The notes below the pieces were generated by a model. That model did no database searches, had not been told where the DNA came from, and saw only the letters and a program-made list of their open reading frames with translations. Both the position numbers and the translations under genes were made by a program. Shown here in pieces: positions 17,583 through 28,347 of a stretch of DNA of 64,000 bases. Numbering within the stretch: the first letter of the stretch is position 1; every line of letters starts with the position of its first letter. Source of the DNA: Streptomyces sp. NBC_00353 (GTDB lineage: Bacteria > Actinomycetota > Actinomycetes > Streptomycetales > Streptomycetaceae); the NCBI RefSeq assembly GCF_036108815.1, contig NZ_CP107985.1, positions 5,022,001 to 5,086,000 on the forward strand. The letters are read 5' to 3'.

Positions 17583-18932
17583 ATGCCCGTACCCGTACCG
17601 CAGCAGCGTGTCGCTCCCACTGTGGAGGCCACCCACGTCGCCCACCTCACCCTCCTGGTGATCGAGGACGACCCGGCGGGCACCTTCACCGTCCCCGAGC
17701 TCCCTGCCGCGGCCGGCACCCGGGTCCGCGTCCGGACCGCCCGCAATCTGACCGAGGCGGGACGGCTCCTCACGGACGACGTCGACTGCATCCTGCTGGA
17801 CCTGGCCCTGCCGCCCAGCAGCGAGACACGCGCCGACGAGGGGGCCGAGGGGCCCGCCGAGCTCGCCACCCTCCAGCACGTCCTGCGCATCGCACCGCGC
17901 CACGCCGTCCTCGCGCTCACCGCGGAGGACGACACCGAGCTGGCCGCCGAGGCGGTACGCGTCGGCGCCCAGGACTACCTCTTCCGTGGCGAGCTCGACG
18001 GGCGGCTGCTCACGCGCGCCATCCGCTACGCCGTCGAACGCAAACGCGCCGACGTCGCGCAGCACCAGCTCACCGAGTCGAAACTGCGCGCCCAGGAGAA
18101 CGCCCGGCTGGAACGCGGTCTGCTGCCCACCCCGCTGCTGCAGGGCTCCGATCTGCGGTTCGCCGCCCGCTACCGCCCCGGGCGCAGCCGTGCGCTGCTC
18201 GGCGGGGACTTCTACGACACGGTCCGTACTCCCGACGGCACCGTCCACGCGATGATCGGTGACGTCTGCGGCCACGGCCCGGACGAGGCGGCGCTCGGCG
18301 TCGAGCTGCGCATAGCGTGGCGGGCGTTGACGCTGGCAGGACTCTGCGGCGACGAACTGCTCTCCACGCTCCAGCAGGTTCTGGAGCACGAACGGGAGAG
18401 CGAGGAGATCTTCGCGACGCTCTGCACCGTCGACATCACCCCCGACGGCCGGCGCGCCGGGCTCTGCCTGGCGGGCCACCCGGCCCCGCTGATCACTCGT
18501 CACGGACGGGCGGCGCAGCTGCTCCCGTACGAGGACGGCGGCCCGGCGCTGGGTCTGCTGCCGCACGCCCGCTGGCCGCGCCGCCAGGTCGAACTGGGCG
18601 GGTCGTGGAGCCTGATGATGTACACGGACGGGCTGATCGAGGGCCGCGTCGGGCCGACCGGAACCCAGCGGCTCGGCCAGGAAGGCATGCTCGCCATGAT
18701 CAACCGCCAGCTGGCGGAGGGGCTCAGCGGCGAGGCGCTGCTGGAGGCGGCCGTCGCCGAGGTGCGCGAGCTGAACGGCGGCGAACTCACCGACGACGTC
18801 GCGGTCCTGCTGCTCGACCGCGACCGGAGCGCCGACCGGAGCCGCAATGACGATCGGGGCCGGAGCGCGCCCCTTCCGCGCCCCCGCCCCGCAACGGCGT
18901 CACCCGTGAGCGCTCAACGACCGCCGTTGTAG
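17583..18932 (+). CDS. Response-regulator / SpoIIE-type PP2C phosphatase fusion
   Basis: 449 residues from ATG 17583. Residues about 21-140 form a receiver domain (TLLVIEDDPAG, phosphoacceptor Asp73 in CILLDLALP, LALTAEDD, AQDYLFRGE). A helical linker (YAVERKRADVAQHQLTESK) joins it to a PP2C/SpoIIE domain with LLGGDFYDTV, GDVCGHGPDEA and LTDDVAVLLL metal-binding motifs. The architecture is that of RsbU/RssB-like partner-switch phosphatases, which dephosphorylate anti-anti-sigma factors in response to a histidine kinase. No kinase or STAS protein is adjacent. The last 19 bases overlap, tail to tail, the DUF2516 gene. Confidence 0.88.
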   Translation: MPVPVPQQRVAPTVEATHVAHLTLLVIEDDPAGTFTVPELPAAAGTRVRVRTARNLTEAGRLLTDDVDCILLDLALPPSSETRADEGAEGPAELATLQHVLRIAPRHAVLALTAEDDTELAAEAVRVGAQDYLFRGELDGRLLTRAIRYAVERKRADVAQHQLTESKLRAQENARLERGLLPTPLLQGSDLRFAARYRPGRSRALLGGDFYDTVRTPDGTVHAMIGDVCGHGPDEAALGVELRIAWRALTLAGLCGDELLSTLQQVLEHERESEEIFATLCTVDITPDGRRAGLCLAGHPAPLITRHGRAAQLLPYEDGGPALGLLPHARWPRRQVELGGSWSLMMYTDGLIEGRVGPTGTQRLGQEGMLAMINRQLAEGLSGEALLEAAVAEVRELNGGELTDDVAVLLLDRDRSADRSRNDDRGRSAPLPRPRPATASPVSAQRPPL

Positions 18933-19258
18933 GGCCCGTACGGACCGTCGCTGCTGGAACCACCGCGCCGGCCGCCGCCACCGGAGACCGCCTTCAGCGC
19001 GGGCCGTACGTCGACCATGAAGACGATCGACGCGACCGCGCCCGCAAGCTGCAGGAACAGCATCGGCACGAAGAGGTTCACGGCAACGGTGATGCCGAGA
19101 ATGATCAGCCAGAAGGACTTCTTCTGCTTGTCCGCGGCGCGGTACGCATCCTCGCGTGCCGTCGCGGCCAGGAACAGCGCGACCACGGCCAGGACGAGCA
19201 TGATCAGGTAGAGCAGCCAGACAAGTGTGCTGAACCCCGTGAGCAACATGGTGTGCAC
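18914..19258 (-). CDS. DUF2516 membrane protein
   Basis: 114 residues from ATG 19258, with two membrane helices (about 8-30 and 48-70) and a Gly/Ser-rich cytosolic tail. It is the third gene of the leftward set Xre regulator-HbhA-like-DUF2516, an order also known in Mycobacterium tuberculosis (Rv0474-Rv0475-Rv0476 by my recollection). The function is unknown. Its 3' end overlaps the convergent phosphatase gene. Confidence 0.8.
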   Translation of the reverse strand: MHTMLLTGFSTLVWLLYLIMLVLAVVALFLAATAREDAYRAADKQKKSFWLIILGITVAVNLFVPMLFLQLAGAVASIVFMVDVRPALKAVSGGGGRRGGSSSDGPYGPYNGGR

Positions 19259-19362
19259 CGCCTAATGAATGGATGAGCGCCTCGCCGCCAAGGTACCGGG
19301 ACAACGAGCCGGCCACCCCGAAAGGTGCCCGGCCCGCGCCCCGGTACACATCGGCCGCGGCG

Positions 19363-19977
19363 CTACTTGGCGGTCGGCGGCGTGGGCTTCTTCGCCACGG
19401 GCTTGCGCGCGGGCGTCGCCGGCTTCTTGGCGGGCGTGCCGGAGGTCCGGGTCTCCGCCTTGGCAGCGCTCTTCGGCTCGCTCTTCGCGGCAGGCGCCGG
19501 CTTCGGCTTCGGCTCGGACTCCCGCCGCGGCTCGACCACGACGGCGATCTCGACAAGATCCTCGGCGGTCTCGCCACGCCACGTCTTCACGGTCTGCTCG
19601 CCGCGCTCGGCGACCTTCTCGTACGTCTCCCGGGCCCGGACCGCGTACTCCGCGGCCACACCCAGGCTCCGCAGCGCCAGGTCCTGAGCGGACTCGCCGA
19701 GCTTCTTCAGATCGGTGTCGAGCGACCCGAGCACCTCGGTGACCTTGGCCTGCACGGTGGCCTGCGCCTCCTTGGCCTGCGTGGTCACCTTCTCCTGCAC
19801 GGCCCGCGGGTCGGCGTTGCGCACGGCCTCGAACCGCTCGGGCGCCTCGGCCCGCAGCTGCTCGATCAGCGCCGGGACCTTCCGCGCCTGCTCGACGGCG
19901 AGGTCGGCCGTACCGGCGGCGAAGTAGAGAGGGGTGGGGTCGGTGAGGGTCTTACGCAGGTCATCGGTGATGGCCAT
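19363..19977 (-). CDS. HbhA-like (heparin-binding haemagglutinin family) protein
   Basis: 204 residues. Residues 1-150 are a long amphipathic helix or coiled coil typical of HbhA. The tail from about 155 is Lys/Ala/Pro-rich with repeats such as PAKKPATPARKPVAKK, the analogue of the heparin-binding lysine tail of mycobacterial HbhA. No signal peptide is present, as in the mycobacterial protein. In a soil actinomycete a role in membrane or surface association is more plausible than adhesion to host cells. It lies 27 bases downstream of the Xre gene. Confidence 0.85.
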   Translation of the reverse strand: MAITDDLRKTLTDPTPLYFAAGTADLAVEQARKVPALIEQLRAEAPERFEAVRNADPRAVQEKVTTQAKEAQATVQAKVTEVLGSLDTDLKKLGESAQDLALRSLGVAAEYAVRARETYEKVAERGEQTVKTWRGETAEDLVEIAVVVEPRRESEPKPKPAPAAKSEPKSAAKAETRTSGTPAKKPATPARKPVAKKPTPPTAK

Positions 19978-20004
19978 GACTGTGGTCCTCCCGGATCATC
20001 AGAC

Positions 20005-20445
20005 TCAGTTTGAGGGTGGTGAAGGCTTTGAAGCTGTATCGGCATCTGTGCCGTCGGCGCTGAGGCCGGATTCGTCATCGGTTTCCCCGGAGCCGGATTC
20101 GAACCCGTTCTCCTTGCGGAAGGAGTCGTAGATCTGCAGCAGCACGTTCTTCTGCCGCTCGTTCATGGACGGATCGGCCAGGATGACCGCCCGGGTCTCC
20201 AGCTCCCCCCGCTCCCGCTCGTCCAGAATCCCGGCCCGCACATAGAGGGTCTCCGCGGAGATCCGCAGCGCCTTGGCGACCTGCTGCAGCACCTCGGCGC
20301 TCGGCTTGCGCAGCCCGCGTTCGATCTGGCTGAGATACGGATTGGACACCCCGGCAGCATCGGCGAGCTGCCGCAGCGAGAGCTGAGCAGTGCGGCGCTG
20401 CTCGCGCAGGTACTCGCCGAGATTGCCGACGTTGAGTGATGCCAT
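20005..20445 (-). CDS. Xre-family regulator of the HbhA-like operon
   Basis: 146 residues from ATG 20445 (MASLNVGNLGEYLREQRRTA). The helix-turn-helix is clear: LSLRQLADAAGVSNPYLSQIERGLRKPSAEVLQQVAKAL (about 24-62, given in overlapping motifs). A C-terminal segment (MNERQKNVLLQIYDSFRKE) and an acidic tail follow. A 28-bp perfect palindrome lies just upstream, so the gene is probably autoregulated and controls the two downstream genes. An in-frame start 7 codons earlier lacks a better ribosome-binding site. Confidence 0.85.
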   Translation of the reverse strand: MASLNVGNLGEYLREQRRTAQLSLRQLADAAGVSNPYLSQIERGLRKPSAEVLQQVAKALRISAETLYVRAGILDERERGELETRAVILADPSMNERQKNVLLQIYDSFRKENGFESGSGETDDESGLSADGTDADTASKPSPPSN

Positions 20446-20471
20446 GACTCGATAGTGCGCCATCACTGCTA

Positions 20472-20499
20472 ACTATTGCAAGCACATGCTTGCAATAGT
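20472..20499. promoter_or_regulatory. Perfect 28-bp palindrome upstream of the Xre gene
   Basis: Arms ACTATTGCAAGCA (20472-20484) and TGCTTGCAATAGT (20487-20499) are separated by two bases and lie 27 bases before the start. This is the best-formed operator in the window and most likely the binding site of the adjacent Xre protein. Confidence 0.75.
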
Positions 20500-20591
20500 G
20501 TCCTGAGTCACGGTGCGTGACCGAACGAGTCCGAACGCGACAGGTGTCGTACCTGCGGGACGCCTGTCGTGTCCCGCCTCATCCGGCGCGC

Positions 20592-22019
20592 TCAGCCGAC
20601 GGCAGCGCCGAACCACCTTGGCATCCGGCTGAGCAGATCCGCCTGATCTTCGCCGACCCACGCCACGTGGCCGTCCGGCCGCAGCAGCACCGCGGGCACG
20701 TCCAGTTCCTCGCTGACGTCGACCACGTGGTCGACCCGATCCGCCCAGCCCTCCACCGAGAGCCGGCCGGTCCCGTCGAGCAGCAGGCCGCGGCCGCCGT
20801 GCATCAGCTCGTAGAGGCGCCCCTGCTTCAGCTTCACGTCCCGCATCCGCCGGCCCAGCAGTTCATGGCCCTCGCCGAAGTCGTAGCGGACCCCGACCGC
20901 GGTGATCATCCCGGTCACGTACCGGTTCACCTCCTCGAAGTCCATCAGCGTCGAGAACAGCTCCCGCAGCGCGGTCGCACCCGGATCGGTCCCCAGCAGC
21001 GTGATCTGCGCGCGGGTGTTGTCCAGCACGCGGGCGCCGACCGGGTGCCGTTCGTCGTGATAGCTGTCCAGCAGCCCCTCCGGTGCCCAGCCGTTGACCT
21101 CGGCGGCCAGCTTCCAGCCGAGGTTGAACGCGTCCTGCACGCCGAGGTTGAGCCCCTGCCCGCCGGTCGGCGGGTGGATGTGCGCCGCGTCGCCGGCCAG
21201 CAGTACCCGGCCGACCCGATAGCGCTCGGCCTGCCGGGTGGCGTCGCCGAACCGGGACAGCCGGCGCGGCGAGTGCACACCGAAGTCGGTGCCCGCGACC
21301 GCCCGCAACTGCTGCTTGAACTCCTCGAGGGTCGGCGCGGTCGCACGGTCCTCGGCCACGCCGTCGGCGGGCACGATGACGCGGTGCGTCCCGTCCCCGT
21401 TGGGGATGGTGCCGAACCGCAACTGGGTCTTGCGGACCTCCGCGACGACCGCGGCCACCGTCGCCGGGTCCTCGGCCATCTCCATGTCGCCCAACAGCGT
21501 CTCGACCTTGGCGGGCTCGCCGGGGAAACCGACGCCGAGCAGCTTGCGCACCGCACTGCGGCCGCCGTCGCACCCGACGAGGTGGCGCGAGCGCAGGTAC
21601 GTGCCGTCCGCCAGCTCGACGGTCACCCCGTCCTCGTCCTGGCTCAGCCCGACCACTTCGCAGCCGCGCCGGATCTCGGCCCCGAGTTCGAGGGCACGCT
21701 CGTTGAGCAGCCGCTCGGTGACCGGCTGCAGAGTGGAGAGGCCGTACGGGTGCGCCGTGTCCAACCGGTCCGGCCACGGCTTCTGGATGCCACCGAAGAA
21801 ACCGCCGACCTGGAACTTCTCACTGACCGCGAGGAACCGGTCCAGCAGGCCGCGCTGGTCCATCATCTCGACGCTGCGCGTGTGCAGGCCGCGCCCGCGG
21901 GACTCCCCGGTCGGCTCGGTCAACTTCTCCAGCACGATCACGTGCACTCCGGCCAGCCGCAACTCGCCGGCCAGCATCAAGCCGGTCGGTCCGCCGCCGA
22001 CCACGATCACGTCAATCAT
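20592..22019 (-). CDS. rox: Rifamycin monooxygenase-like FAD-dependent hydroxylase
   Basis: 475 residues from ATG 22019 (MIDVIVVGGGPTGLMLAGEL). It is a class A flavoprotein hydroxylase with GGGPTGLMLAG, the DG motif VGCDGGRSAVRKLLG and the GD motif LAGDAAHIHPPTGGQGLNLG. Sequence features such as LEKLTEPTGESRG, HTRSVEMMDQRGLLDRFL and GGFFGGIQKPWPDRLDTAH closely resemble Rox enzymes, which hydroxylate and linearise rifampicin. A rifamycin-associated element 180 bases upstream supports this. Four codons further upstream is another ATG (22031); neither has a strong ribosome-binding site. Other aromatic substrates cannot be excluded. Confidence 0.85.
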   Translation of the reverse strand: MIDVIVVGGGPTGLMLAGELRLAGVHVIVLEKLTEPTGESRGRGLHTRSVEMMDQRGLLDRFLAVSEKFQVGGFFGGIQKPWPDRLDTAHPYGLSTLQPVTERLLNERALELGAEIRRGCEVVGLSQDEDGVTVELADGTYLRSRHLVGCDGGRSAVRKLLGVGFPGEPAKVETLLGDMEMAEDPATVAAVVAEVRKTQLRFGTIPNGDGTHRVIVPADGVAEDRATAPTLEEFKQQLRAVAGTDFGVHSPRRLSRFGDATRQAERYRVGRVLLAGDAAHIHPPTGGQGLNLGVQDAFNLGWKLAAEVNGWAPEGLLDSYHDERHPVGARVLDNTRAQITLLGTDPGATALRELFSTLMDFEEVNRYVTGMITAVGVRYDFGEGHELLGRRMRDVKLKQGRLYELMHGGRGLLLDGTGRLSVEGWADRVDHVVDVSEELDVPAVLLRPDGHVAWVGEDQADLLSRMPRWFGAAVG

Positions 22020-22198
22020 CAAAACGCCCATTCAACGAGATTGGATTTCGGCCGGCGGCTCCGCGCAGTCCGGCGGCGCACACATCCGCACCTCCGCGCC
22101 GAGTCCCGCAACCCGTACGTCGGCAAAAACAGACGCACTTCGCGGGTCCCTGATTTCCGCAGGTTCTGGCCTCGGCCGAAGATTCTGCGGCACGACCC

Positions 22199-22219
22199 GG
22201 GTCTTGCCGCAAGGCCCCC
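22199..22219. promoter_or_regulatory. Rifamycin-associated element (RAE)
   Basis: Core CTTGCCGCAAG (22203-22213), flanked by GGG/T on the left and GCCCCC on the right. From memory, the published RAE is an inverted repeat of the type GGGGCTTGCGGCAAGGCCC found upstream of rifamycin-inactivating genes. Here it lies between rox and the VOC/UvrA-like genes. Confidence 0.75.
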
Positions 22220-22232
22220 CGTGCGCTATATG
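22204..22232 (+). promoter_or_regulatory. Candidate rightward promoter overlapping the RAE
   Basis: TTGCCG (22204-22209), inside the RAE, is followed after 17 bases by TATATG (22227-22232). A start near 22239 is predicted, immediately before the terminator hairpin. The corresponding leftward boxes are much weaker. Confidence 0.5.
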
Positions 22233-22240
22233 TTGAGAGT

Positions 22241-22276
22241 GGCAAGGAGTGGGTTACTTCCTTGCCTTTTCTTTTT
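22241..22276 (+). terminator. Canonical hairpin/T-tract terminator or attenuator next to the RAE
   Basis: GGCAAGGA (22241-22248) pairs with TCCTTGCC (22259-22266), extended by GT/AC with one bulged T. TTTTCTTTTT follows. This is a textbook intrinsic terminator reading rightwards and is unusual for a high-GC genome. Confidence 0.75.
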
Positions 22277-22630
22277 GTCGCCCGCTGTGGACGGACAACC
22301 TCCTCGCGAAGCGGCACTCGACGAAACACGTCTTCGTTGGCGGCATCCTCGGAAAGACAGTTCCGCGCGCGACGGCAGGGATCCCGTCGCGCGTCGCGAA
22401 ACAGGCGGCCGAACCGATCAGGATTCGAGAAGCGCGGACCCCCGAGCCGCAGCTAGCGTGACCGCGCAGAGGTGATTCCGGTGGTTCTCCTTCTCTTGCG
22501 GGCTGGACCCGGTCAAGACGAACAGCCAACGGCGAAATCACCATCCGGGGCGATGGGCTGCCGATTTCCGGACTTCCCTTTCGCACCTGCGCCGGACAAT
22601 CCGACCGGACCCACGACTTCAGGAGTGACC

Positions 22631-22987
22631 ATGACCGACTCTGCCACCCAGGGAATCAAGACCGTGCTGCATCCCGTCTCCGACCTGGCGGCGGCCAAGA
22701 AGGTGTACGCCGCCCTGCTCGGCGTACCGCCGCAGGCCGACGAGTCCTACTACGTCGGCTTCGAGGCCGCGGGCCAGCACATCGGGCTGGTGCCGGGCGG
22801 TGGGTCGCAGGGCATGACCTCACCGGTGGCCTACTGGCACGTGCCGGACATCGAGGCGAAGCTGGCCGAGGTGACGGCCGCGGGTGCCACCGTGAAGGAA
22901 CCCGCTCACGACGTCGGTGGCGGCCGCCTGGTGGCCACCTTCACCGACCCCGACGGCAACGTCCTCGGGCTGCTTCAGGACCGATGA
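22631..22987 (+). CDS. VOC (glyoxalase/bleomycin-resistance) family protein
   Basis: 118 residues from ATG 22631, behind AGGAGTGACC. It has the beta-alpha-beta-beta-beta VOC fold: IKTVLHPVSDLAAAKKVYAA, LLGVPPQADESYYVGFE, and the C-terminal FTDPDGNVLGLLQ. Members include glyoxalases, dioxygenases and antibiotic-sequestering proteins. It is the first gene rightward of the RAE, so a role in rifamycin or oxidative stress is plausible but unproven. The UvrA-like gene follows after 364 bases. Confidence 0.85.
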   Translation: MTDSATQGIKTVLHPVSDLAAAKKVYAALLGVPPQADESYYVGFEAAGQHIGLVPGGGSQGMTSPVAYWHVPDIEAKLAEVTAAGATVKEPAHDVGGGRLVATFTDPDGNVLGLLQDR

Positions 22988-23351
22988 GCGCCGGCTGAGT
23001 GCCGACCACCCGCTCCCGCACCCTGGTCCACCCGCGCGGTGTCCGTGATCGAGGGCGACGCCGAGGTCCTCGGGATCGACGCTGTGAGGCAGGAGCGGGA
23101 TGGCCGGTTCACCGCGCACACCGGCCTCGACCCGCGTGCGTCGGTCCACCCTGTACCGCTCGTTCCGCATCGCCCCCGCGCGCCGCCGGCTGGTCCGACA
23201 CCTCGGCGGGCGGGACGCGTCGCCCGGAACCAGAGGTTCCACGGACCGAAGCAAATGAGAGTCGGACGTACTGCTCGAATTTTGGTTGGATCGAGCCAGG
23301 CGACACCGACGGAGACCGCGAAAGCGGGCCCGCCCAACAGATGGAGACACC
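22988..23351. other. Gap between the VOC and UvrA-like genes
   Basis: 364 bases. Open frames on both strands are low-complexity and not family-like. It may contain a separate promoter for the UvrA-like gene, in an A+T-richer stretch near 23275-23290 just upstream. Confidence 0.4.
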
Positions 23352-25742
<2,391 letters not shown>

Positions 25743-25962
25743 CCGAGGCCCTCGCGACATCAGGCACCTCGAGGGCGGCGAGATCGGTAGGGAGGACACC
25801 GAGGCCCGACAGACTTCGCCCGCGGCGGAGGAGTTCATGACGCTGTCGGGCGGGAAGCGGGGCGCCGCGTTCGCCGCCCCGGGCGCGGACCCGGGGGGCG
25901 TGGCGGCCACGACGGCAGCGACGAGCGGGTTCTGCACGGGGGCGCGGGCGGGGGCGCCGGGC

Positions 25963-26523
25963 TCAGGACGTCTGCCTGCCCGCCCGCCACTCCGGTGCAA
26001 GCACCGACCAGATCTCCTCGTCGTGCCGCTTCCCCCGGTACAGGTAGCTCGCCCGCAGCACGCCGTCCTTCGTCATCCCGAGCCGCCGGGCCACGGCGAT
26101 GCTGGCCTCGTTCGTCGACGAGACCCACCACTCCACACGGTGGATGCCCCGCTCCTCGACGGCCCAATCGATGATCACACGCGCGGCCCGGGTCACCAGC
26201 CCCTTGCCCACCGCCGACGGCTCCAGCCAGCAGCCCGCCTCGGCGGTGCCCTGCTCGATGTCCATGGTGCGGAGGAGGACCGCGCCGACCAGCTTGTCGC
26301 CCGTCCAGATGCCGTGGAGCCGCCCGGCGTCGGCGGCGGTCTTCTCCGCGTACGCCTGGAGGAACGCCCGGCTCGACTCCAGGTCCGTGACGACATCGGG
26401 CAGCGCGTTGTGCTGCCCGATGAACTCCCGCCCCCGGTCGATGTGGGCCAGGAACTCCTCGGCCCGCCACGGCTCCAGCGGGCGCAGCTCGGCGCCGTCG
26501 TCACCCAGGGATATCGCGTACAT
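25963..26523 (-). CDS. GNAT acetyltransferase (RimJ/RimL type)
   Basis: 186 residues from ATG 26523 (MYAISLGDDGAELRPLEPW). GNAT motifs are present: LVGAVLLRTMD, the acetyl-CoA loop LEPSAVGKGLVTRAARVI, and the C-terminal VEWWVSSTNEASIAVARRLGM. Members acetylate ribosomal-protein N-termini or small molecules; the substrate is unknown. The gene converges on the UvrA-like gene. The 220-base gap between them has no recognisable gene. Confidence 0.85.
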   Translation of the reverse strand: MYAISLGDDGAELRPLEPWRAEEFLAHIDRGREFIGQHNALPDVVTDLESSRAFLQAYAEKTAADAGRLHGIWTGDKLVGAVLLRTMDIEQGTAEAGCWLEPSAVGKGLVTRAARVIIDWAVEERGIHRVEWWVSSTNEASIAVARRLGMTKDGVLRASYLYRGKRHDEEIWSVLAPEWRAGRQTS

Positions 26524-26594
26524 CGTCACCTTCAACAGTCGGAAGCAGCGCACTGCGCAGGGATCTTCCCACGGGCCGCGTGACCGGCGACGCC

Positions 26595-27479
26595 TCAGTG
26601 GTCGAGGACTGTCAGGTCGAGCTGGTGCAGCCGTTCGGGGTCGGACAGTACGTCGATGGCGACGGTCCTGCCGTCCGTGACGGTGAAGGCCATGACGGAC
26701 AGCGGCCTTCCATGGGCAACGACCACGACTCCGGCAGCCCCATTGATGAGCGCCGGGCGTGCGAACGGCGACAGTTGACCGAAGGTCAGCGCCTGGCCGG
26801 CCACGGTCCGTGCGCCGTGGAGCACGGCCGTGTGGCGGGCGCCCGCGACGCCGCCGTCGGACCGCAGCACGACGTCGGGATCGAGTACGGCGACGAGCGC
26901 GTCGAAGTCGCCGTCGCGAGCGGCGGCGAAGAACGCGTCGACGGCTTCGCGTTGGCGGATGAGATCGGGGTCGGGAACCGGGGCCCCTCCCTGCACCCGG
27001 CGGCGCGCGCGGCTCGCGAGCTGTCTGGTCGCGGCCGGGGTCTTCTCGACCATCGGGGCGATCTCGTCGAAGGGCACGGCAAACATGTCGTGCAGTACGA
27101 ACGCGAGCCGCTCGGCCGGTGTCAGCGACTCAAGCACCACCAGCATCGCCAGCCCGACCGAGTCGGCCAGCAACGCCTCCTGCTCGGGATCGACCCCGTC
27201 CTCGTGGCTGATGACCGGGTCCGGCATACGTATCTCGAGAGGTTCTTCGCGCCGCTGCTCACGCGCGCGCAGCATGTTCAGGCAGATCCGTGCCACCACC
27301 GTGGTCAACCATCCGGCGAGGTTCTCGACGCCGCTGGTCCCGGCGCGATCGAGGCGCAGCCAGGTTTCCTGAACGGCGTCATCGGCCTCGCTGAGCGAGC
27401 CGAGCATCCGGTAGCCGACCGCCCGCAGACGAGACCGGTGTTCCTCGAAACGCTCCGTCAGCAGTGCGCTGTCGTCCAC
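26595..27479 (-). CDS. ECF41-type (SigJ) RNA polymerase sigma factor
   Basis: 294 residues from GTG 27479. Sigma region 2 (GYRMLGSLSEADDAVQETWLR) and region 4 (LTPAERLAFVLHDMFAVPF) are followed by a C-terminal SnoaL-like domain (about 170-294). ECF41 factors have no separate anti-sigma; the SnoaL-like tail controls activity. The tail carries DGGVAGAR and SDPERLHQ, close to the DGGGK and NPDKL motifs described for the group. It diverges from an NmrA-type oxidoreductase, and a TGTCACA box lies two bases before its start codon, as expected for its target promoter. Confidence 0.9.
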   Translation of the reverse strand: MDDSALLTERFEEHRSRLRAVGYRMLGSLSEADDAVQETWLRLDRAGTSGVENLAGWLTTVVARICLNMLRAREQRREEPLEIRMPDPVISHEDGVDPEQEALLADSVGLAMLVVLESLTPAERLAFVLHDMFAVPFDEIAPMVEKTPAATRQLASRARRRVQGGAPVPDPDLIRQREAVDAFFAAARDGDFDALVAVLDPDVVLRSDGGVAGARHTAVLHGARTVAGQALTFGQLSPFARPALINGAAGVVVVAHGRPLSVMAFTVTDGRTVAIDVLSDPERLHQLDLTVLDH

Positions 27480-27480
27480 G

Positions 27481-27507
27481 TGTCACATTCCTTCGTCGCG
27501 GCGGGTC
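27481..27507 (+). promoter_or_regulatory. Candidate ECF41-dependent promoter for the oxidoreductase gene
   Basis: TGTCACA (27481-27487), 16 bases, then GGTC (27504-27507). The known ECF41 consensus is TGTCACA with a CGTC -10 element, so only one base differs. It points rightward at the NmrA-type gene. Confidence 0.7.
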
Positions 27508-27576
27508 AATGCATTGGACCCACGGAACCTCGACTGATCCAACCGGGAGATCGGCTCCCGTACGAGCGAATTGGAG

Positions 27577-28347
27577 ATGACCGTGACGACCTCACCCATC
27601 CTGGTCACCGGTGGCACGGGCACCCTGGGGGGCCACGTCGTACCGCTTCTGCGGCAGGCCGGCCGCGACATACGTGTCCTCAGCCGGCACAGCCGCGAGT
27701 CCGCGGGCGGCATCGAGTACGTGACCGCCGACCTGCTCGGGGGCGAGGGCATGGAGCCCGCAATGGATGGGGTCGAGACCGTGCTGCACCTTGCGGGCGG
27801 CCCCAAGGGCGATGACGAGGCGACCCGCAATCTGGTGCGGGCCGCGTCGCGGGCCGGGGTGCGGCACCTGGTGTACATCTCGGTGATCGGGGCGGACAAG
27901 GTGCCGCTGGGCTGGTTCAGGACCAAGCTCGGCGCGGAGCGCGCCGTGGCCGACTCCGGCCTGGAGTGGACGACGCTGCGTGCCGCCCAGTTCCACGACC
28001 TGGCCCTCGATGTGGTGGAGAAGATGGCGAAGCTGCCGGTGGTCCCGTGCCCGGGCGGACTCCGGTTCCAGCCGGTCGACTCGCGCGAGGTGGCGGCCCG
28101 GATCGTGGAACTGACCCTCGGCAGGCCCGCCGGCCTGGTACCCGATCTGGCGGGGCCGAAGGTGTACGGGATGGCCGATCTGGCCCGCGGATATCTGCAG
28201 GCGCGCGGCAAGCACCGGTTGATGATGCCGGTGCGTATGCCGGGAAAGGCCGGCCGCGCGTACCGGGCCGGCGAGAACCTGTCTCTTGAGGGGGCTGTGG
28301 TGGGGCAGCGGACCTGGGAGCAGTTCCTGGCGGAGCGGGTGGGTTAG
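27577..28347 (+). CDS. NAD(P)-binding oxidoreductase/epimerase (NmrA/SDR-like)
   Basis: 256 residues from ATG 27577. TTGGAG lies so close to it that the GTG at 27583 (VTTSPILVTGG) may be the real start. The N-terminal Rossmann motif is ILVTGGTGTLGGHVV, followed by VLSRHSRE, VLHLAGG and LVYISVIGADKVPLGWFRTK. The YxxxK of classical SDRs is replaced by WFRTK, as in atypical NmrA members. This is the oxidoreductase/epimerase partner class (COE genes) found beside ECF41 sigma factors, so it is the probable main target of that sigma factor. Confidence 0.85.
   Translation: MTVTTSPILVTGGTGTLGGHVVPLLRQAGRDIRVLSRHSRESAGGIEYVTADLLGGEGMEPAMDGVETVLHLAGGPKGDDEATRNLVRAASRAGVRHLVYISVIGADKVPLGWFRTKLGAERAVADSGLEWTTLRAAQFHDLALDVVEKMAKLPVVPCPGGLRFQPVDSREVAARIVELTLGRPAGLVPDLAGPKVYGMADLARGYLQARGKHRLMMPVRMPGKAGRAYRAGENLSLEGAVVGQRTWEQFLAERVG

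Larger units (their letters stand above)
22032..22630. other. Divergent regulatory region of the rifamycin-response locus
   Basis: About 600 bases with no convincing gene on either strand. It contains the RAE, a candidate rightward promoter and a hairpin/T-tract terminator, then 354 bases of untranslated sequence before the VOC gene. The local A+T content around 22230-22280 is clearly above the window average. Confidence 0.6.
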
